A DNA stretch of 64,000 nt from Paludibacteraceae bacterium. Its GTDB lineage: Bacteria > Bacteroidota > Bacteroidia > Bacteroidales > Paludibacteraceae. The DNA is taken from NCBI GenBank assembly GCA_024405895.1, contig JAKSNW010000009.1, forward strand, positions 1-64,000, in the 5' to 3' direction. The notes below the pieces were generated by a model that was not told the DNA's origin, ran no database searches, and saw nothing but the letters and a program-made list of their open reading frames with translations. Both the position numbers and the translations under genes were made by a program. Below, piece by piece: positions 44,414 to 54,348 of this stretch (positions within the stretch are counted from its first letter, which is position 1; each line of letters starts with the position of its first letter).

Positions 44414-44893
44414 ATGTTAAATATTAAACACGTTCTCCTTCCTGCCATCCTGTTGGTTGCCATGTCCGTCAGCGCACAAAAAAGTCTCAACCAGACTACC
44501 GATGCGAAACATGATGCAAAGCTTCGTCAGCAGTTTGAAACAGAAAAAGTGACTTATATCACAGAAAAACTCGAACTCACAACAGAAGAAGCCGAGCAAT
44601 TCTGGAAACTCTATAATGAGTACAAAAAGCAGGAACGCGACCTCAAAAAACAGGAACGCGAAATTCATGCACGTGTCAATGAGAATACTACCGATTTGGA
44701 GTTCAGCGAGATAAACAAAGAGTTGAGTCTGCTGAGTGAAAAGCGTCAACGTCTGCGTCAATCCTACAACGAGAAATATCTCCGCGTACTTGGTGCTCGC
44801 CGACTCTACTATTATTACAAAGCAGAAGAGTCATATAAAGCACTGCTTCTCAACAAGATGAAAAAAAGTATCCCTGTAACGGAGAAAAAATAA
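44414..44893 (+). CDS. Periplasmic Spy/CpxP-like helical protein
   Basis: 159 aa. The signal peptide (NIKHVLLPAILLVAMSVSA) ends before QKSLNQ. The mature part is a long charged helix bundle with the pattern ITEKLELTTEEAEQFWKLYN, similar to the LTxxQ repeat region of Spy-type chaperones and Zn resistance proteins, although the motif is degenerate. It lies 26 bp after the sigma partner, so a stress-responsive envelope operon is plausible. Confidence 0.65.
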   Translation: MLNIKHVLLPAILLVAMSVSAQKSLNQTTDAKHDAKLRQQFETEKVTYITEKLELTTEEAEQFWKLYNEYKKQERDLKKQEREIHARVNENTTDLEFSEINKELSLLSEKRQRLRQSYNEKYLRVLGARRLYYYYKAEESYKALLLNKMKKSIPVTEKK

Positions 44894-44901
44894 GGAAAAA
44901 A

Positions 44902-44933
44902 TTTGGGTAATTGCAAAAAACACTGTACTTTTG
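44902..44933 (+). promoter_or_regulatory. tRNA-Cys promoter
   Basis: TTTG (44902-44905), 20 bases, TACTTTTG (44926-44933); transcription should begin a few bases before the mature tRNA 5' end at 44949. Confidence 0.75.
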
Positions 44934-44948
44934 CACTCCCAAACCAAT

Positions 44949-45019
44949 GGTACCTTGGCCGAGAGGTTAGGCACCGGTCTGCAAAACCGTATACAGCAGT
45001 TCGAATCTGCTAGGTACCT
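44949..45019 (+). tRNA. tRNA-Cys (anticodon GCA)
   Basis: 71 nt. Acceptor arms GGTACCT and AGGTACC pair fully, the anticodon GCA is at 44981-44983, and the T arm AGCAG/CTGCT surrounds TTCGAAT. The discriminator base is T, as required for tRNA-Cys. One base pair of the anticodon stem is imperfect. CCA is not encoded. Confidence 0.93.
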
Positions 45020-45020
45020 C

Positions 45021-45056
45021 AAAAAGAGCCTCCTAATCATTAGGTGGCTCTTTTTG
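45021..45056 (+). terminator. Terminator after tRNA-Cys
   Basis: AAAAAGAGCC pairs with GGCTCTTTTT around a short inner TCCTAATCATTAGGT stem-loop; T-run continues to 45060. Confidence 0.88.
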
Positions 45057-45098
45057 TTTTTATCCGTTCAAGATAAGTGCCATTGACAGAAAAAGCAC

Positions 45099-45106
45099 TA
45101 TCTTTG
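45099..45106 (+). promoter_or_regulatory. Probable -7 element before the CYTH gene
   Basis: TATCTTTG, 24 bp before the ATG at 45131. The upstream TTTG is not well placed, so the -33 element is uncertain. Confidence 0.5.
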
Positions 45107-45130
45107 CGTGAGAAATAAGAAACAGACAGC

Positions 45131-45619
45131 ATGGCAAAAGAAATAGAGAGAAAATTCATGGTGAAGGACATGAGCTTCAAGGCTAATGCCGTGGCTCACC
45201 GAATCGTTCAAGGCTATATCTGCTCTGAAAACGACAGAGTAGTCCGCGTACGCATCAAAGACGATCATGCCTATATCACCATCAAGAATGCCACCATCGG
45301 CTATTCACGCGACGAATTCGAGTACCCTATTCCGGTGGCTGATGCCGAAGTCATGCTGAAAGATATCTGCCTGCAACCTATCATCGAGAAAACCAGATAC
45401 GTATTGCCATTCGGTGGCTTCGACTGGGAAATCGACTGCTTTGGCGGAATCAATGAGGGATTGATAATTGCAGAAATCGAGCTGCCCGATGAGGAAACAG
45501 AGTTTCAACTGCCCCCTTTCGTAGGCAAAGAGATAACCGGAAACCCACGCTACTACAACGCTTGTCTCGCTGCTCACCCCTTCACTGAATGGAAAGAAGA
45601 ACACTTCAAAGAATTATGA
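45131..45619 (+). CDS. CYTH domain (triphosphate tunnel) protein
   Basis: 162 aa. It opens with AKEIERKFMVKD, the CYTH signature ExExK, and has VRVRIKDDHAYITIK and IEKTRYVLPFGGFDWEIDCF for the barrel strands with acidic residues for metal binding, then ELPDEETEFQLP. CYTH enzymes hydrolyse triphosphates such as thiamine triphosphate or inorganic tripolyphosphate; the substrate is unknown here. The stop overlaps the next start as ATGA, so the two genes are coupled. Confidence 0.9.
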   Translation: MAKEIERKFMVKDMSFKANAVAHRIVQGYICSENDRVVRVRIKDDHAYITIKNATIGYSRDEFEYPIPVADAEVMLKDICLQPIIEKTRYVLPFGGFDWEIDCFGGINEGLIIAEIELPDEETEFQLPPFVGKEITGNPRYYNACLAAHPFTEWKEEHFKEL

Positions 45620-46731
45620 GATACAGACACTTCATCATCATTGCCATAGCTGCCGTAGCCTTGTTGGCAAGTTGCAGCCGCGACAAGAAATTCACAGTAT
45701 CGGGCGTTATGAACGATGCCCAGAAACAAATGCTCTACTTCGAGCATATCGATGCAAGCGGTTCACCGGTCGTAGTCGACTCCGTGAAACTGAAAGCCAA
45801 CGGCAAGTTCCGCTTCAAAGGTCCTCGTGCAACCTATCCGGATTTCTATCGTTTGCGTTTCAACAACGAAGTAATCACACTCGGCATTGACTCATGCGAG
45901 CAGATTGCCCTCGTCTGCCACAAAGACGATTTTGCCTATGACTATTCAGTTGAAGGCTCAAGAGCCAGCGAGTGCATCAGAACATTGAAGAACTCCAGCC
46001 GCGAGGTTTTCCGTCAACTCTCTGATACAACAGAGATGAAGACACTTGAACAGGCCGATTCCATCATTGAAGTACACCGTCAGCTTGCCATCGGCATCAT
46101 CATGGAGAACCCTCGTTCTTCTGCAGCTTATTATGCTGTGGCTCAAACCATCAACGGTCACTATTACTTCTCATTGAACGACAAGAACGACCGCAAGTTC
46201 TGGGCTGCAGTAGCCACAGCGCATAAAGTATATTATCCAGACTGTCCACGAACAGCCCCACTGGAAGAGGCTGTTATCTCGTCAATGCAGTCGAATCTGA
46301 GTGCTGCTCTGCCTAAGACAGATGAGCAACTCGGTGCCATCGACCTCTCATTGCCTAACCGAGCCGGCGAAAATGTTTCCCTTTCTTCTCTGAAAGGAAA
46401 GGTAGTGATGCTTGATTTCTTTGCCTATGATATCGACGGCGGCATTGCTTATCTCCGCTTCCTCAACGACCTCTACAAGAAATATGCAAGCAGAGGCTTC
46501 GAAATCTATCAGGTATCTATTGACGAAGACAAATTGTTCTGGGCAGAGCAATCAAGAGAGATGCCTTGGATTTGCGTGCGAGACAACGATGCTCCTTTCT
46601 GCAAAGCCATACTTACATATAACATCAAGTCACTTCCTACCTCTTTCCTTATCGACCGCAACGGTGATATCGTAGGCCGCTTCGGCGCAGACAAACTGGG
46701 CGAAGAGATTGAGAAACTACTTGGTAAATAG
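45616..46731 (+). CDS. DUF4369/thioredoxin-like lipoprotein lacking the CxxC
   Basis: About 371 aa. The lipoprotein signal RYRHFIIIAIAAVALLASC is followed by a DUF4369 domain (SGVMNDAQKQMLYFEHID), a helical middle, and a C-terminal TlpA/ResA-like thioredoxin fold from LGAIDLSLPNRAGENVSLSS. Where oxidoreductases have WCxxC it reads FFAYDIDGGIAYLRF, so both catalytic Cys are missing, while the cis-Pro side (NIKSLPTSFLIDRNG) is intact. The protein is probably redox-inactive and may bind rather than reduce. Its start overlaps the CYTH stop by ATGA. Confidence 0.8.
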   Translation: MRYRHFIIIAIAAVALLASCSRDKKFTVSGVMNDAQKQMLYFEHIDASGSPVVVDSVKLKANGKFRFKGPRATYPDFYRLRFNNEVITLGIDSCEQIALVCHKDDFAYDYSVEGSRASECIRTLKNSSREVFRQLSDTTEMKTLEQADSIIEVHRQLAIGIIMENPRSSAAYYAVAQTINGHYYFSLNDKNDRKFWAAVATAHKVYYPDCPRTAPLEEAVISSMQSNLSAALPKTDEQLGAIDLSLPNRAGENVSLSSLKGKVVMLDFFAYDIDGGIAYLRFLNDLYKKYASRGFEIYQVSIDEDKLFWAEQSREMPWICVRDNDAPFCKAILTYNIKSLPTSFLIDRNGDIVGRFGADKLGEEIEKLLGK

Positions 46732-46752
46732 CGCACATTTTCTGCCGTTGGT

Positions 46753-48204
46753 ATGCTATCCACAGCCACAATCATTATATTGCTCGGCTATTTCGCCTTG
46801 CTGATGTTAGCATCACGACTAACAGCCAGCAAGGATAACGGCTCATTCTTCCTTGGCAACCGCCAATCACGTTGGTGGGTTGTTGCCATTGGTATGATTG
46901 GTGCCTCAGTATCGGGAATCTCCGTTGTTTCTGTTCCAGGCATGGTAGGAAACCTCGGTTTCACATACATGCAGACAGTCATCGGTTTCTTCTTTGGCTA
47001 TGTGGCTATTGCCTACCTCCTGCTTCCACTTTATTACCGGCTGAACCTAACCACAATATACGGTTATCTCAACGAGCGTTTCGGCTCAACAACCCATCGC
47101 ACCGGCTCATGGTTTTTCATTGTAGCCAAGATGGTGAGTGCGGCTACGAAACTCTATGTCGTGGTGTTGGTGCTTCAGCAGTTTGCCCTTGACAGTTGGC
47201 ATGTGCCTTTCGGAATAACCACAATAATCTGTGTAGCCCTCATCTGGCTTTACACCCACCGAGGCGGCATCAAGACCATCGTATGGACCGATATGCTGCA
47301 GACTATCTTCATGGTGGCAGCCATAGTATTTATGCTGATTGAGATGTATATGCTGTTAGGACATGGCTTCCAACAAGCCACCTCAGAAGTGCTGCATAGC
47401 GACTACAGCAACTGGTTCGTATGGAGTGATTGGCGAAGTCCTCGTCATTTCCTCAAACAGTTCATCAGCGGCATCTTCATCGTTATTGTCATGACTGGCC
47501 TTGACCAGGATATGATGCAAAAGAACCTCAGTTGCCGCAACCTCAAGGAAGCACGCATGAACCTTCTATCCTACGGCATTGCGTTTGTTCCGGTGAATCT
47601 GCTTCTCCTTTTCCTCGGTGCTCTCATGTTGATTTATGCCAACCAGCAAGGCATCATGCTCCCAGAACGTCCCGACGAAATGGTACCGATGTTTGCCACA
47701 ACCCTCTTCGGCAAAGGAGCCGCCCTCTGCTTTCTGTTAGGTATTATAGCCGCATCGTTCTCAAGTGCCGACTCCGCCCTAACGGCTATCACAACTACTT
47801 TCGATGTCGATATTTTGAGCATCGAACAACTCAACACAGAACAAGGCGAACGTATCCGCAAATTCACACACATTGCAGTATGCATAATCTTCATCATTGT
47901 AGTTCAAGCATTTCACCTCATTGGCAACAAGAGCATCATCGACCTCATATATACAATTGTAGGCTATGCGTATGGTCCGCTGTTGGGTTTGTTTGGTGTC
48001 GGACTTCTCACAAAGTTGAAAGTTAGAAACCGATTGGTCCCTATAGTTGCCATTGCAGCCCCTATCCTCACCTATCTCACTCAACATTTCGCCCAATCCC
48101 AGTTCAATTACACATTCGGCTACGAGTTACTCCTTCTGAATGCCTTGTTCACAGCCATGGGGTTATATATTATAAAACAGCCTTCAACCCAAACAAAACT
48201 ATGA
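46753..48204 (+). CDS. Sodium:solute symporter (SSS family)
   Basis: 483 aa with about 13 membrane helices. Family hallmarks include [20 protein letters not shown], the GxxSVPG segment ([15 protein letters not shown]) and [20 protein letters not shown] carriers use a sodium gradient; the solute (sugar, proline, sialate and so on) cannot be inferred. It begins 21 bp after the thioredoxin-like gene and overlaps engB by four bases (ATGA). Confidence 0.88.
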   Translation: MLSTATIIILLGYFALLMLASRLTASKDNGSFFLGNRQSRWWVVAIGMIGASVSGISVVSVPGMVGNLGFTYMQTVIGFFFGYVAIAYLLLPLYYRLNLTTIYGYLNERFGSTTHRTGSWFFIVAKMVSAATKLYVVVLVLQQFALDSWHVPFGITTIICVALIWLYTHRGGIKTIVWTDMLQTIFMVAAIVFMLIEMYMLLGHGFQQATSEVLHSDYSNWFVWSDWRSPRHFLKQFISGIFIVIVMTGLDQDMMQKNLSCRNLKEARMNLLSYGIAFVPVNLLLLFLGALMLIYANQQGIMLPERPDEMVPMFATTLFGKGAALCFLLGIIAASFSSADSALTAITTTFDVDILSIEQLNTEQGERIRKFTHIAVCIIFIIVVQAFHLIGNKSIIDLIYTIVGYAYGPLLGLFGVGLLTKLKVRNRLVPIVAIAAPILTYLTQHFAQSQFNYTFGYELLLLNALFTAMGLYIIKQPSTQTKL

Positions 48205-48800
48205 TTATAAAATCTTCATCCTTTGTTATCTCCAACACTGATTACCGTAAATGTCCAACTGGCAATCTGCCGGAATATGCATTCATCGGAAGATCTAATG
48301 TAGGAAAATCGTCGTTGATAAATGCATTGACCCAACACGAAGGTCTTGCCAAGACATCGCAAACGCCAGGAAAAACTTTGCTCATCAACCACTTCCTCAT
48401 CAATGAGCAATGGTATCTCGTTGACCTTCCGGGTTATGGATACGCTCGCAAAAGCAAAGACCAAAGAGAAGAACTTCGCCGTATCATAGAGAGTTATATT
48501 CTGAAACGCGAACAACTGACCAATCTGTTTGTCTTGGTTGATAGTCGCCATGAGCCACAAACCATTGATACTGAATTCATCAGTTGGCTCGGAGAAAACG
48601 GTATTCCTTTTGCTATCGTATTTACAAAAGCCGATAAGCTTTCACACAGTCAACTGATGGGCAACGTACATAACTACAAGCAAAAACTTCTCGAAAGTTG
48701 GGAAGAGTTACCACCGATTTTCATCACATCGTCAGAAAAAAGAATCGGCTGCACCGAATTGCTCGACTACATTGAAGAAATCAACAACAGCATTGAGTAA
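48201..48800 (+). CDS. engB: Ribosome biogenesis GTP-binding protein EngB (YsxC/YihA)
   Basis: 199-aa GTPase needed for large-subunit assembly. G1 is GRSNVGKSS (30-38), G3 [11 protein letters not shown]4 TKADK, and the family feature [13 protein letters not shown] is present. Length is normal. It starts within the last codons of the symporter gene. A hairpin with T-run follows at 48901. Confidence 0.96.
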   Translation: MIIKSSSFVISNTDYRKCPTGNLPEYAFIGRSNVGKSSLINALTQHEGLAKTSQTPGKTLLINHFLINEQWYLVDLPGYGYARKSKDQREELRRIIESYILKREQLTNLFVLVDSRHEPQTIDTEFISWLGENGIPFAIVFTKADKLSHSQLMGNVHNYKQKLLESWEELPPIFITSSEKRIGCTELLDYIEEINNSIE

Positions 48801-48900
48801 TGCCGAGCAGAAAACGAAAAGTATAAACTGTCAAACCGAATCTGATTCAACAATACATTATATAATATATGTAGGATAGAATCGGAAACAGATATTCCCA

Positions 48901-48947
48901 AAATGCGTCGCGACCAAATCCAACATGGTTACGACGTATTTTTTTTG
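48901..48947 (+). terminator. Probable terminator after engB
   Basis: Arms AAATGCGTCG and CGACGTATTT pair with one G.T, inner GACC/GGTT adds to the stem, and TTTTTTTT follows. It lies about 100 bp past the stop. Confidence 0.6.
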
Positions 48948-49165
48948 TTTATTATTCCTCCACAATAAATATCTGCCTTCCGCAATTTTATTTTTCGAAA
49001 AACGATAACGTAAAATTTACACACAATTAAAAATCCAGACAGCGTTTTATCTTAAATATACCATACTTTATATATTTTAACTCGCATCGCATTTTTTTAG
49101 TCGGCATTTTTTCTCGATACAAGCACTTATATCACTCATAAACAGCATACTAAATAAAAATCTCT

Positions 49166-49189
49166 TATTATGGAATTTTTTCCATAATA
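49166..49189. promoter_or_regulatory. Inverted repeat upstream of the pckA promoter
   Basis: Perfect 10-bp arms TATTATGGAA and TTCCATAATA separated by TTTT, ending one base before the TTTA of the probable -33 region. Its position fits an operator for a dimeric regulator of gluconeogenesis or carbon catabolite control, but no regulator is identified. Confidence 0.6.
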
Positions 49190-49190
49190 G

Positions 49191-49223
49191 TTTAGGTAAT
49201 ATCAAATATTGAGATTATCTTTG
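49191..49223 (+). promoter_or_regulatory. pckA promoter
   Basis: TTTA (49191-49194) and TATCTTTG (49216-49223) with 21 bases between; 53 bp before the ATG. Confidence 0.7.
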
Positions 49224-49276
49224 CATTGCCTATAAATTGGCATTTTTCAAACGACTAAAATAACTCTACAATAAAT

Positions 49277-50881
49277 ATGATTACTAACGATTTGAAAAAG
49301 TACGGCATCGAGAACGTAACAGAAGTGGTCTACAACCCTTCTTACGACATGCTGTACAATGATGAGTTGAACAAGAACCTCGAAGGCTTCGAGAAAGGTC
49401 AACTCACCGAACTGGGCGCTGTCAACGTAATGACAGGTATTTTCACCGGTCGCTCACCAAAAGACAAATACATCGTGGATGATGCAAATTCACACGATAA
49501 GGTTTGGTGGACAACCCCTGAATACAAGAACGACAACCACCCAATGAGCGAAGCTGTTTGGGCACAGGTGAAAGACATCGCGAAAAAAGAGCTCTCAGGC
49601 AAGAAACTCTATGTTGTTGATGCTTTCTGTGGTGCAAACGAAGACACCCGTATGGCAGTTCGCTTCATCATGGAGGTAGCTTGGCAAGCCCACTTCGTAA
49701 AGAACATGTTCATCCGTCCAACAGAAGAGGAACTGAAGAACTTCGAACCAGACTTCATCGTTTACAACGCATCAAAAGCAACGGTTGCAAACTATAAAGA
49801 ACTTGGTTTGAACTCAGAGACTTGCGTAGCTTTCAACACTACCAGTCGCGAGCAGGTTATCATCAACACTTGGTACGGCGGTGAGATGAAGAAAGGTATG
49901 TTCTCTATGATGAACTACTATCTCCCATTGAAAGGCATCGCATCAATGCACTGCTCAGCCAACACCGATATGAACGGCGAAAACACAGCCATCTTCTTCG
50001 GTCTCTCAGGCACAGGTAAAACCACATTGTCAACAGATCCAAAACGTTTGCTCATCGGCGACGACGAACACGGCTGGGACGACAACGGTGTATTCAACTT
50101 CGAAGGCGGTTGCTATGCAAAAGTCATCAACCTTGACAAAGAAAGCGAACCAGACATCTACAATGCAATCCGTCGCGATGCTCTCTTGGAGAACGTTACT
50201 GTTGCAGAAGACGGCAAAATCGATTTCGCTGACAAGAGCGTAACCGAAAACACCCGTGTAAGCTACCCAATCCATCACATTGAGAAAATTGTAAAACCTA
50301 TCTCACACGGACCTGCAGCCAAGAATGTCATCTTCTTGTCTGCTGATGCTTTCGGAGTACTTCCTCCAGTAAGCATCCTGACTCCAGAACAGACAAAATA
50401 CTACTTCCTTTCTGGCTTCACCGCTAAATTGGCTGGCACAGAGCGCGGAATCACCGAGCCAACACCAACCTTCTCTGCTTGCTTCGGTCAGGCTTTCTTG
50501 GAACTCCACCCAACAAAATATGCCGAAGAATTGGTAAAACGCATGGAAATGAGTGGTGCCAAAGCATACCTTGTCAACACTGGTTGGAACGGAACAGGTA
50601 AACGTATCTCAATCCGTGACACCCGAGGCATCATCGATGCTATCCTCAACGGCTCTATTCTAAGTGCACCAACCAAGACAATTCCTTACTTCAACTTCGA
50701 AGTACCAACCGAATTGCCAGGTGTTGATCCAAAAATCCTTGACCCACGCGACACCTACGCAGAAGCCAAGACATGGGAAGACAAAGCTCAAGACCTTGCT
50801 GGTCGTTTCGTAAAGAACTTCGTGAAATACGAAGGCAACGAAGCAGGCAAAGCCTTGGTTGCTGCTGGTCCAAAACTCTAA
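49277..50881 (+). CDS. pckA: Phosphoenolpyruvate carboxykinase (ATP)
   Basis: 534 aa. It interconverts oxaloacetate and PEP; in Bacteroidales it often works in the CO2-fixing direction for succinate fermentation. [16 protein letters not shown] is the P-loop, [18 protein letters not shown] is the substrate-binding start, and the metal site is in the [18 protein letters not shown] block. Length is normal for the ATP-type enzyme. It is a single gene with a strong promoter and terminator. Confidence 0.98.
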   Translation: MITNDLKKYGIENVTEVVYNPSYDMLYNDELNKNLEGFEKGQLTELGAVNVMTGIFTGRSPKDKYIVDDANSHDKVWWTTPEYKNDNHPMSEAVWAQVKDIAKKELSGKKLYVVDAFCGANEDTRMAVRFIMEVAWQAHFVKNMFIRPTEEELKNFEPDFIVYNASKATVANYKELGLNSETCVAFNTTSREQVIINTWYGGEMKKGMFSMMNYYLPLKGIASMHCSANTDMNGENTAIFFGLSGTGKTTLSTDPKRLLIGDDEHGWDDNGVFNFEGGCYAKVINLDKESEPDIYNAIRRDALLENVTVAEDGKIDFADKSVTENTRVSYPIHHIEKIVKPISHGPAAKNVIFLSADAFGVLPPVSILTPEQTKYYFLSGFTAKLAGTERGITEPTPTFSACFGQAFLELHPTKYAEELVKRMEMSGAKAYLVNTGWNGTGKRISIRDTRGIIDAILNGSILSAPTKTIPYFNFEVPTELPGVDPKILDPRDTYAEAKTWEDKAQDLAGRFVKNFVKYEGNEAGKALVAAGPKL

Positions 50882-50904
50882 TTGAACTTCCCCACAACCC
50901 GCAT

Positions 50905-50936
50905 AAAGAGCCGAGCAACACGCCTCGGCTCTTTTC
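50905..50936 (+). terminator. pckA terminator
   Basis: AAAGAGCCGAG pairs with CTCGGCTCTTT around CAACACGC and is followed by T-rich sequence. It begins 24 bp after the stop. Confidence 0.92.
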
Positions 50937-50984
50937 TTTCTTTTTATTCGTGCATTCAAAATGCACTAATACCAAAATAATGCG

Positions 50985-50992
50985 TAACTTTG
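50985..50992 (+). promoter_or_regulatory. Probable -7 element before the S9 peptidase
   Basis: TAACTTTG, 41 bp upstream of the ATG; -33 not evident. Confidence 0.5.
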
Positions 50993-51033
50993 CCCCATTA
51001 TTTGAATAGGAAAATCAATCAATAATTCATACA

Positions 51034-53151
51034 ATGAAATCAACAAAACTCCTTTCTATGCTCACCATTGCAGCATGCCTTGCCGGTTGCGGAAAAGGCA
51101 ACAACGCCGCAAACCAAGAAGGTACAGCAGACGACAACATCATCGGTCGTCACGAGGTAACCGTTGAGAACGGACGCATGACTCCAGAAATTCTCTGGTC
51201 TTTCGGTCGTCTCGGCGATGTTCAAATTTCACCAGACGGCAAACAAATGCTTTATGGTGTAAGTTATTACAGTATTCCTGAGAACAAAGGCAATCGCGAC
51301 CTCTTCGTTGCCAACATCGATGGTACTGACGTAAAACAAATCACCAAGACAGCCGGCAGCGAATATGGTGCCCGCTACATCAAAAATGGTGAAAAGATTG
51401 CATTTATGTGCGCTGATAGCGGCGACATGCAATTGTGGGAAATGAACACCGACGGTACAGGACGTCGCCAAATCAGCCAACATGATGGCGGCATCAACGA
51501 TTTCCTCATCTCACCAGATGAAACCCACGTTGTCCTTGTTGCTGATGTTAAATACGGCGAAACCGTAGCTGACAAATACCCAGATCTTGACAAATCATCA
51601 GGTCGTATCGTTACAGATCTTATGTACAAACACTGGGACGAGTGGACAGATGTTGTTCCTCATCCATTCCTCTATGACTTCAATGGCACAGACTTGACCA
51701 ATGGTCGCGATATGCTTGATGCAGAACCATACGAATGCCCAATGAAACCATTCGGTGGCGTAGAACAGTTTGCTTTCTCACCTGACGGCAAATTGTTGGC
51801 TTACACTTGCCGCAAAAAAACAGGCAAAGACTATGCCGAGTCAACCAACTCTGACATCTATCTCTACGACATTGCTACAAACCGTACCATCAAGAACCTT
51901 TCAGAAGGCATGATGGGTTACGACATCAACCCAACATTCTCACCTGACGGTACAATGATTGCCTGGGAAAGCATGGAACATGATGGTTACGAGAGCGATA
52001 AGAACCGTCTCATCGTAATGAATCTTGCCAGCGAAGAACGTACCGACATGACTGCCGAATTCGACCAGAGCGTTGCTACATTGGTTTGGACACCAGACAA
52101 CAAAGGTATCTATTTCACCAGTGTTCAACATGGCACCACACAAATCTATCTTTGCAACATCGCAGAGAAGACCATGCGCCAAATCACACAAGGTCAACAC
52201 GACTACGAGCAGGTTGCACTTGCTCCTAACGGTCTCATCGGCGTTCGTCACAGCATGAGCATGCCAAATGAAATCTACGCTATCAACATCGAAAGCGGTG
52301 AGCAGACTCAAATTTCTCACGAGAACGAACATATCCTTTCACAACTTGAAATGGGCAAGGTTGAAGAGCGTTGGATGACAACAACAGACGGCAAACAAAT
52401 GCTCGTTTGGATCATCTATCCTCCTAAGTTCGATGCTTCAAAGAAATACCCAACCCTCCTCTACTGCGAAGGCGGTCCTCAAAGCCCAGTAAGCCAATTC
52501 TGGAGCTATCGTTGGAACTTCCAGATGATGGCAGCAAACGACTATATCATCGTTGCTCCAAACCGTCGCGGTCTCTATGGCTTCGGTCAGGAATGGCTCG
52601 AGGAAATCAGCGGCGACTACGGTGGACAATGTATGAAAGACTACCTCACAGCCATCGACACCTTCTCAAAAGAACCATTCGTTGACACCGACCACCTCGG
52701 TTGCGTTGGCGCAAGCTTCGGCGGTTTCTCTGTTTACTGGCTCGCTGGCCACCATGAGAAACGTTTCAAAGCATTTATCGCTCACGACGGTATGTTCAAC
52801 CTCGACCAACAATACCTTGAGACAGAAGAAATGTGGTTTGTTAACTGGGACCTTGGTGGTGCTTACTGGGACAAAACAGCTACAACTCTCCGTACATACG
52901 CCAACTCTCCTCACCTCTTCGTTGACAAATGGGATACACCAATCCTTTGTATACACGGTGAGAAAGACTACCGCATCCTCGCTTCACAAGGTATGGCTGC
53001 ATTCAATGCTGCCAAACTTCGTGGTGTTCCTGCAGAGTTGCTTATCTTCCCTGACGAAAACCACTGGGTTCTCCAACCTCAGAACGGTATCCTTTGGCAA
53101 CGCACATTCTTCGAATGGCTTGACCAATGGCTTAAACCAGAAGCAGAGTAA
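51034..53151 (+). CDS. S9 family serine peptidase lipoprotein (DPP5-like)
   Basis: 705 aa. The signal KSTKLLSMLTIAACLAGC carries a lipobox. An N-terminal beta-propeller with Tolb/WD-like repeats (QISPDGKQMLYGVSYY, FSPDGKLLAYTCRKK, FSPDGTMIAWESMEH) precedes an alpha/beta hydrolase whose triad is S561 in GASFGG, D645 in GEKDYR and H677 in ENHWVLQP. Such enzymes release dipeptides from the N-terminus of peptides; the substrate preference here is not determined. It is placed outside the inner membrane by its lipoprotein signal and is transcribed alone. Confidence 0.9.
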   Translation: MKSTKLLSMLTIAACLAGCGKGNNAANQEGTADDNIIGRHEVTVENGRMTPEILWSFGRLGDVQISPDGKQMLYGVSYYSIPENKGNRDLFVANIDGTDVKQITKTAGSEYGARYIKNGEKIAFMCADSGDMQLWEMNTDGTGRRQISQHDGGINDFLISPDETHVVLVADVKYGETVADKYPDLDKSSGRIVTDLMYKHWDEWTDVVPHPFLYDFNGTDLTNGRDMLDAEPYECPMKPFGGVEQFAFSPDGKLLAYTCRKKTGKDYAESTNSDIYLYDIATNRTIKNLSEGMMGYDINPTFSPDGTMIAWESMEHDGYESDKNRLIVMNLASEERTDMTAEFDQSVATLVWTPDNKGIYFTSVQHGTTQIYLCNIAEKTMRQITQGQHDYEQVALAPNGLIGVRHSMSMPNEIYAINIESGEQTQISHENEHILSQLEMGKVEERWMTTTDGKQMLVWIIYPPKFDASKKYPTLLYCEGGPQSPVSQFWSYRWNFQMMAANDYIIVAPNRRGLYGFGQEWLEEISGDYGGQCMKDYLTAIDTFSKEPFVDTDHLGCVGASFGGFSVYWLAGHHEKRFKAFIAHDGMFNLDQQYLETEEMWFVNWDLGGAYWDKTATTLRTYANSPHLFVDKWDTPILCIHGEKDYRILASQGMAAFNAAKLRGVPAELLIFPDENHWVLQPQNGILWQRTFFEWLDQWLKPEAE

Positions 53152-53169
53152 TCTACTTATATGATAACA

Positions 53170-53208
53170 AACAGGCGATGTTCAATCTTGAGCATCGCCT
53201 GTTATTTT
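53170..53208. terminator. Bidirectional terminator between the S9 and VWA genes
   Basis: AACAGGCGATG pairs with CATCGCCTGTT around a 12-base loop. Rightward it runs into ATTTTTA and leftward into TTTGTT, so it can serve both convergent genes. Confidence 0.82.
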
Positions 53209-53220
53209 TATAAGTGTTTT

Positions 53221-54084
53221 CTATTTCTTACGCTTTCGATTGTATTCCCTCAGTTTCTCCTCTTCCACAAACGCCTTTTTTGCTTCTTCCATAGCATTCT
53301 GTTTTAAACTACAGCAAACCGATTCGGATGGATTTTCCCTAAACAGTTTGTTCATTTTGCTGTAAAAATTTGTTCGGTAACGACTCTCAGTTTCCCAAGA
53401 CTCTTTGGTTCCTTCTTTGCTGAAATCAAAATCGCGAGCTTGCTCAATAGAAATAGACAAAGCAACCTTTACGGAGTCTTGGTTCGCACCCATATAAGTA
53501 AACGACCATCCTTCGTTCTTCAATTCGTCAATCAACAGTTTGATTGCAGCTCCATTGTATTCGTGTGAAGCATTCTCATAACCATCTGTAATGATTGTAA
53601 CAACAACTACAGCCGTATCATTCTTTTTTACATGATTTCGCATTCCACTGACAGTAAAGCCAATGGCATCAAACAACGGCGTTGAACAACATGGTTCATA
53701 ATCGGCATATTTCAACTTTTCAACGGATGCTACAGGAGCCTTATCATAGATTAGTTTCATCTCGCAGCCACAAAAAGAAAGCAACGTAATGAAATGTTCT
53801 TGTGTTTCGGCATGTTCTATTTGCGCCTCCTGAATGCTTTTCAATGTACTGTTAAAGCCCTCGACAGCCTGCTCACGTATAGACGTCATCGAACCGCTTT
53901 TGTCTAGAATGATAACATTGTAGATATGCGCCTTGACCACAGATTCCTCTTTGTTTTTCTCGTCTGAATTGGCAGAAGAATCATTGATCGTTTGGTTACT
54001 GTTTTGCGCTGTTGCGCCGGTGGAGCTATACTGCTCCGCCTGGCAAGAGTTGATTACTCTTGCAAAAGATTTTTTGATGCTCAT
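53221..54084 (-). CDS. VWA domain protein
   Basis: 287 aa with a von Willebrand factor A fold. The metal site is complete: D61-K-S-G-S65 (NVIILDKSGSM), the Thr in CCSTPLFDAIG and the Asp in ITDGYENAS. An Asn/Ser/Gln-rich N-terminus and a Lys/Glu-rich C-terminus flank it. The sequence resembles TerY-like and related VWA proteins, but no tellurite genes are nearby. No signal peptide, so cytoplasmic. The promoter is at 54135-54165. Confidence 0.85.
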   Translation of the reverse strand: MSIKKSFARVINSCQAEQYSSTGATAQNSNQTINDSSANSDEKNKEESVVKAHIYNVIILDKSGSMTSIREQAVEGFNSTLKSIQEAQIEHAETQEHFITLLSFCGCEMKLIYDKAPVASVEKLKYADYEPCCSTPLFDAIGFTVSGMRNHVKKNDTAVVVVTIITDGYENASHEYNGAAIKLLIDELKNEGWSFTYMGANQDSVKVALSISIEQARDFDFSKEGTKESWETESRYRTNFYSKMNKLFRENPSESVCCSLKQNAMEEAKKAFVEEEKLREYNRKRKK

Positions 54085-54134
54085 ATATTATTGAATTAAG
54101 TATTGGCAGTGGGTATTCAGTGTTAAATGCTCTT

Positions 54135-54165
54135 CAAATATACTAATATTTTCGCAACGCACAAA
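54135..54165 (-). promoter_or_regulatory. Promoter of the VWA gene
   Basis: Minus strand TTTG (54162-54165 complement), 19 bases, TATATTTG (54135-54142 complement), 51 bp before the ATG. Confidence 0.65.
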
Positions 54166-54348
54166 ACTTTTTTATTTTTCATTTACAAATACTTATGTCC
54201 ACCAATTCTATTTTATCGTTTATTTTTCGTCATTTCTTGCATACTTTTCAATCAAACAATTTTCAGCATAAAAAAAGTCTCTGCGATTTTTATCACAGAG
54301 ACTATATGATAATGAAAGAGCCAGACAAATTCACTTGTCTTATTTCTC

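Larger units (their letters stand above)
48801..49276. other. Intergenic region engB-pckA
   Basis: No gene seen. It holds the hairpin at 48901, AT-rich sequence (48960-49160), a perfect 10-bp inverted repeat at 49166-49189 and the pckA promoter. Confidence 0.5.
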
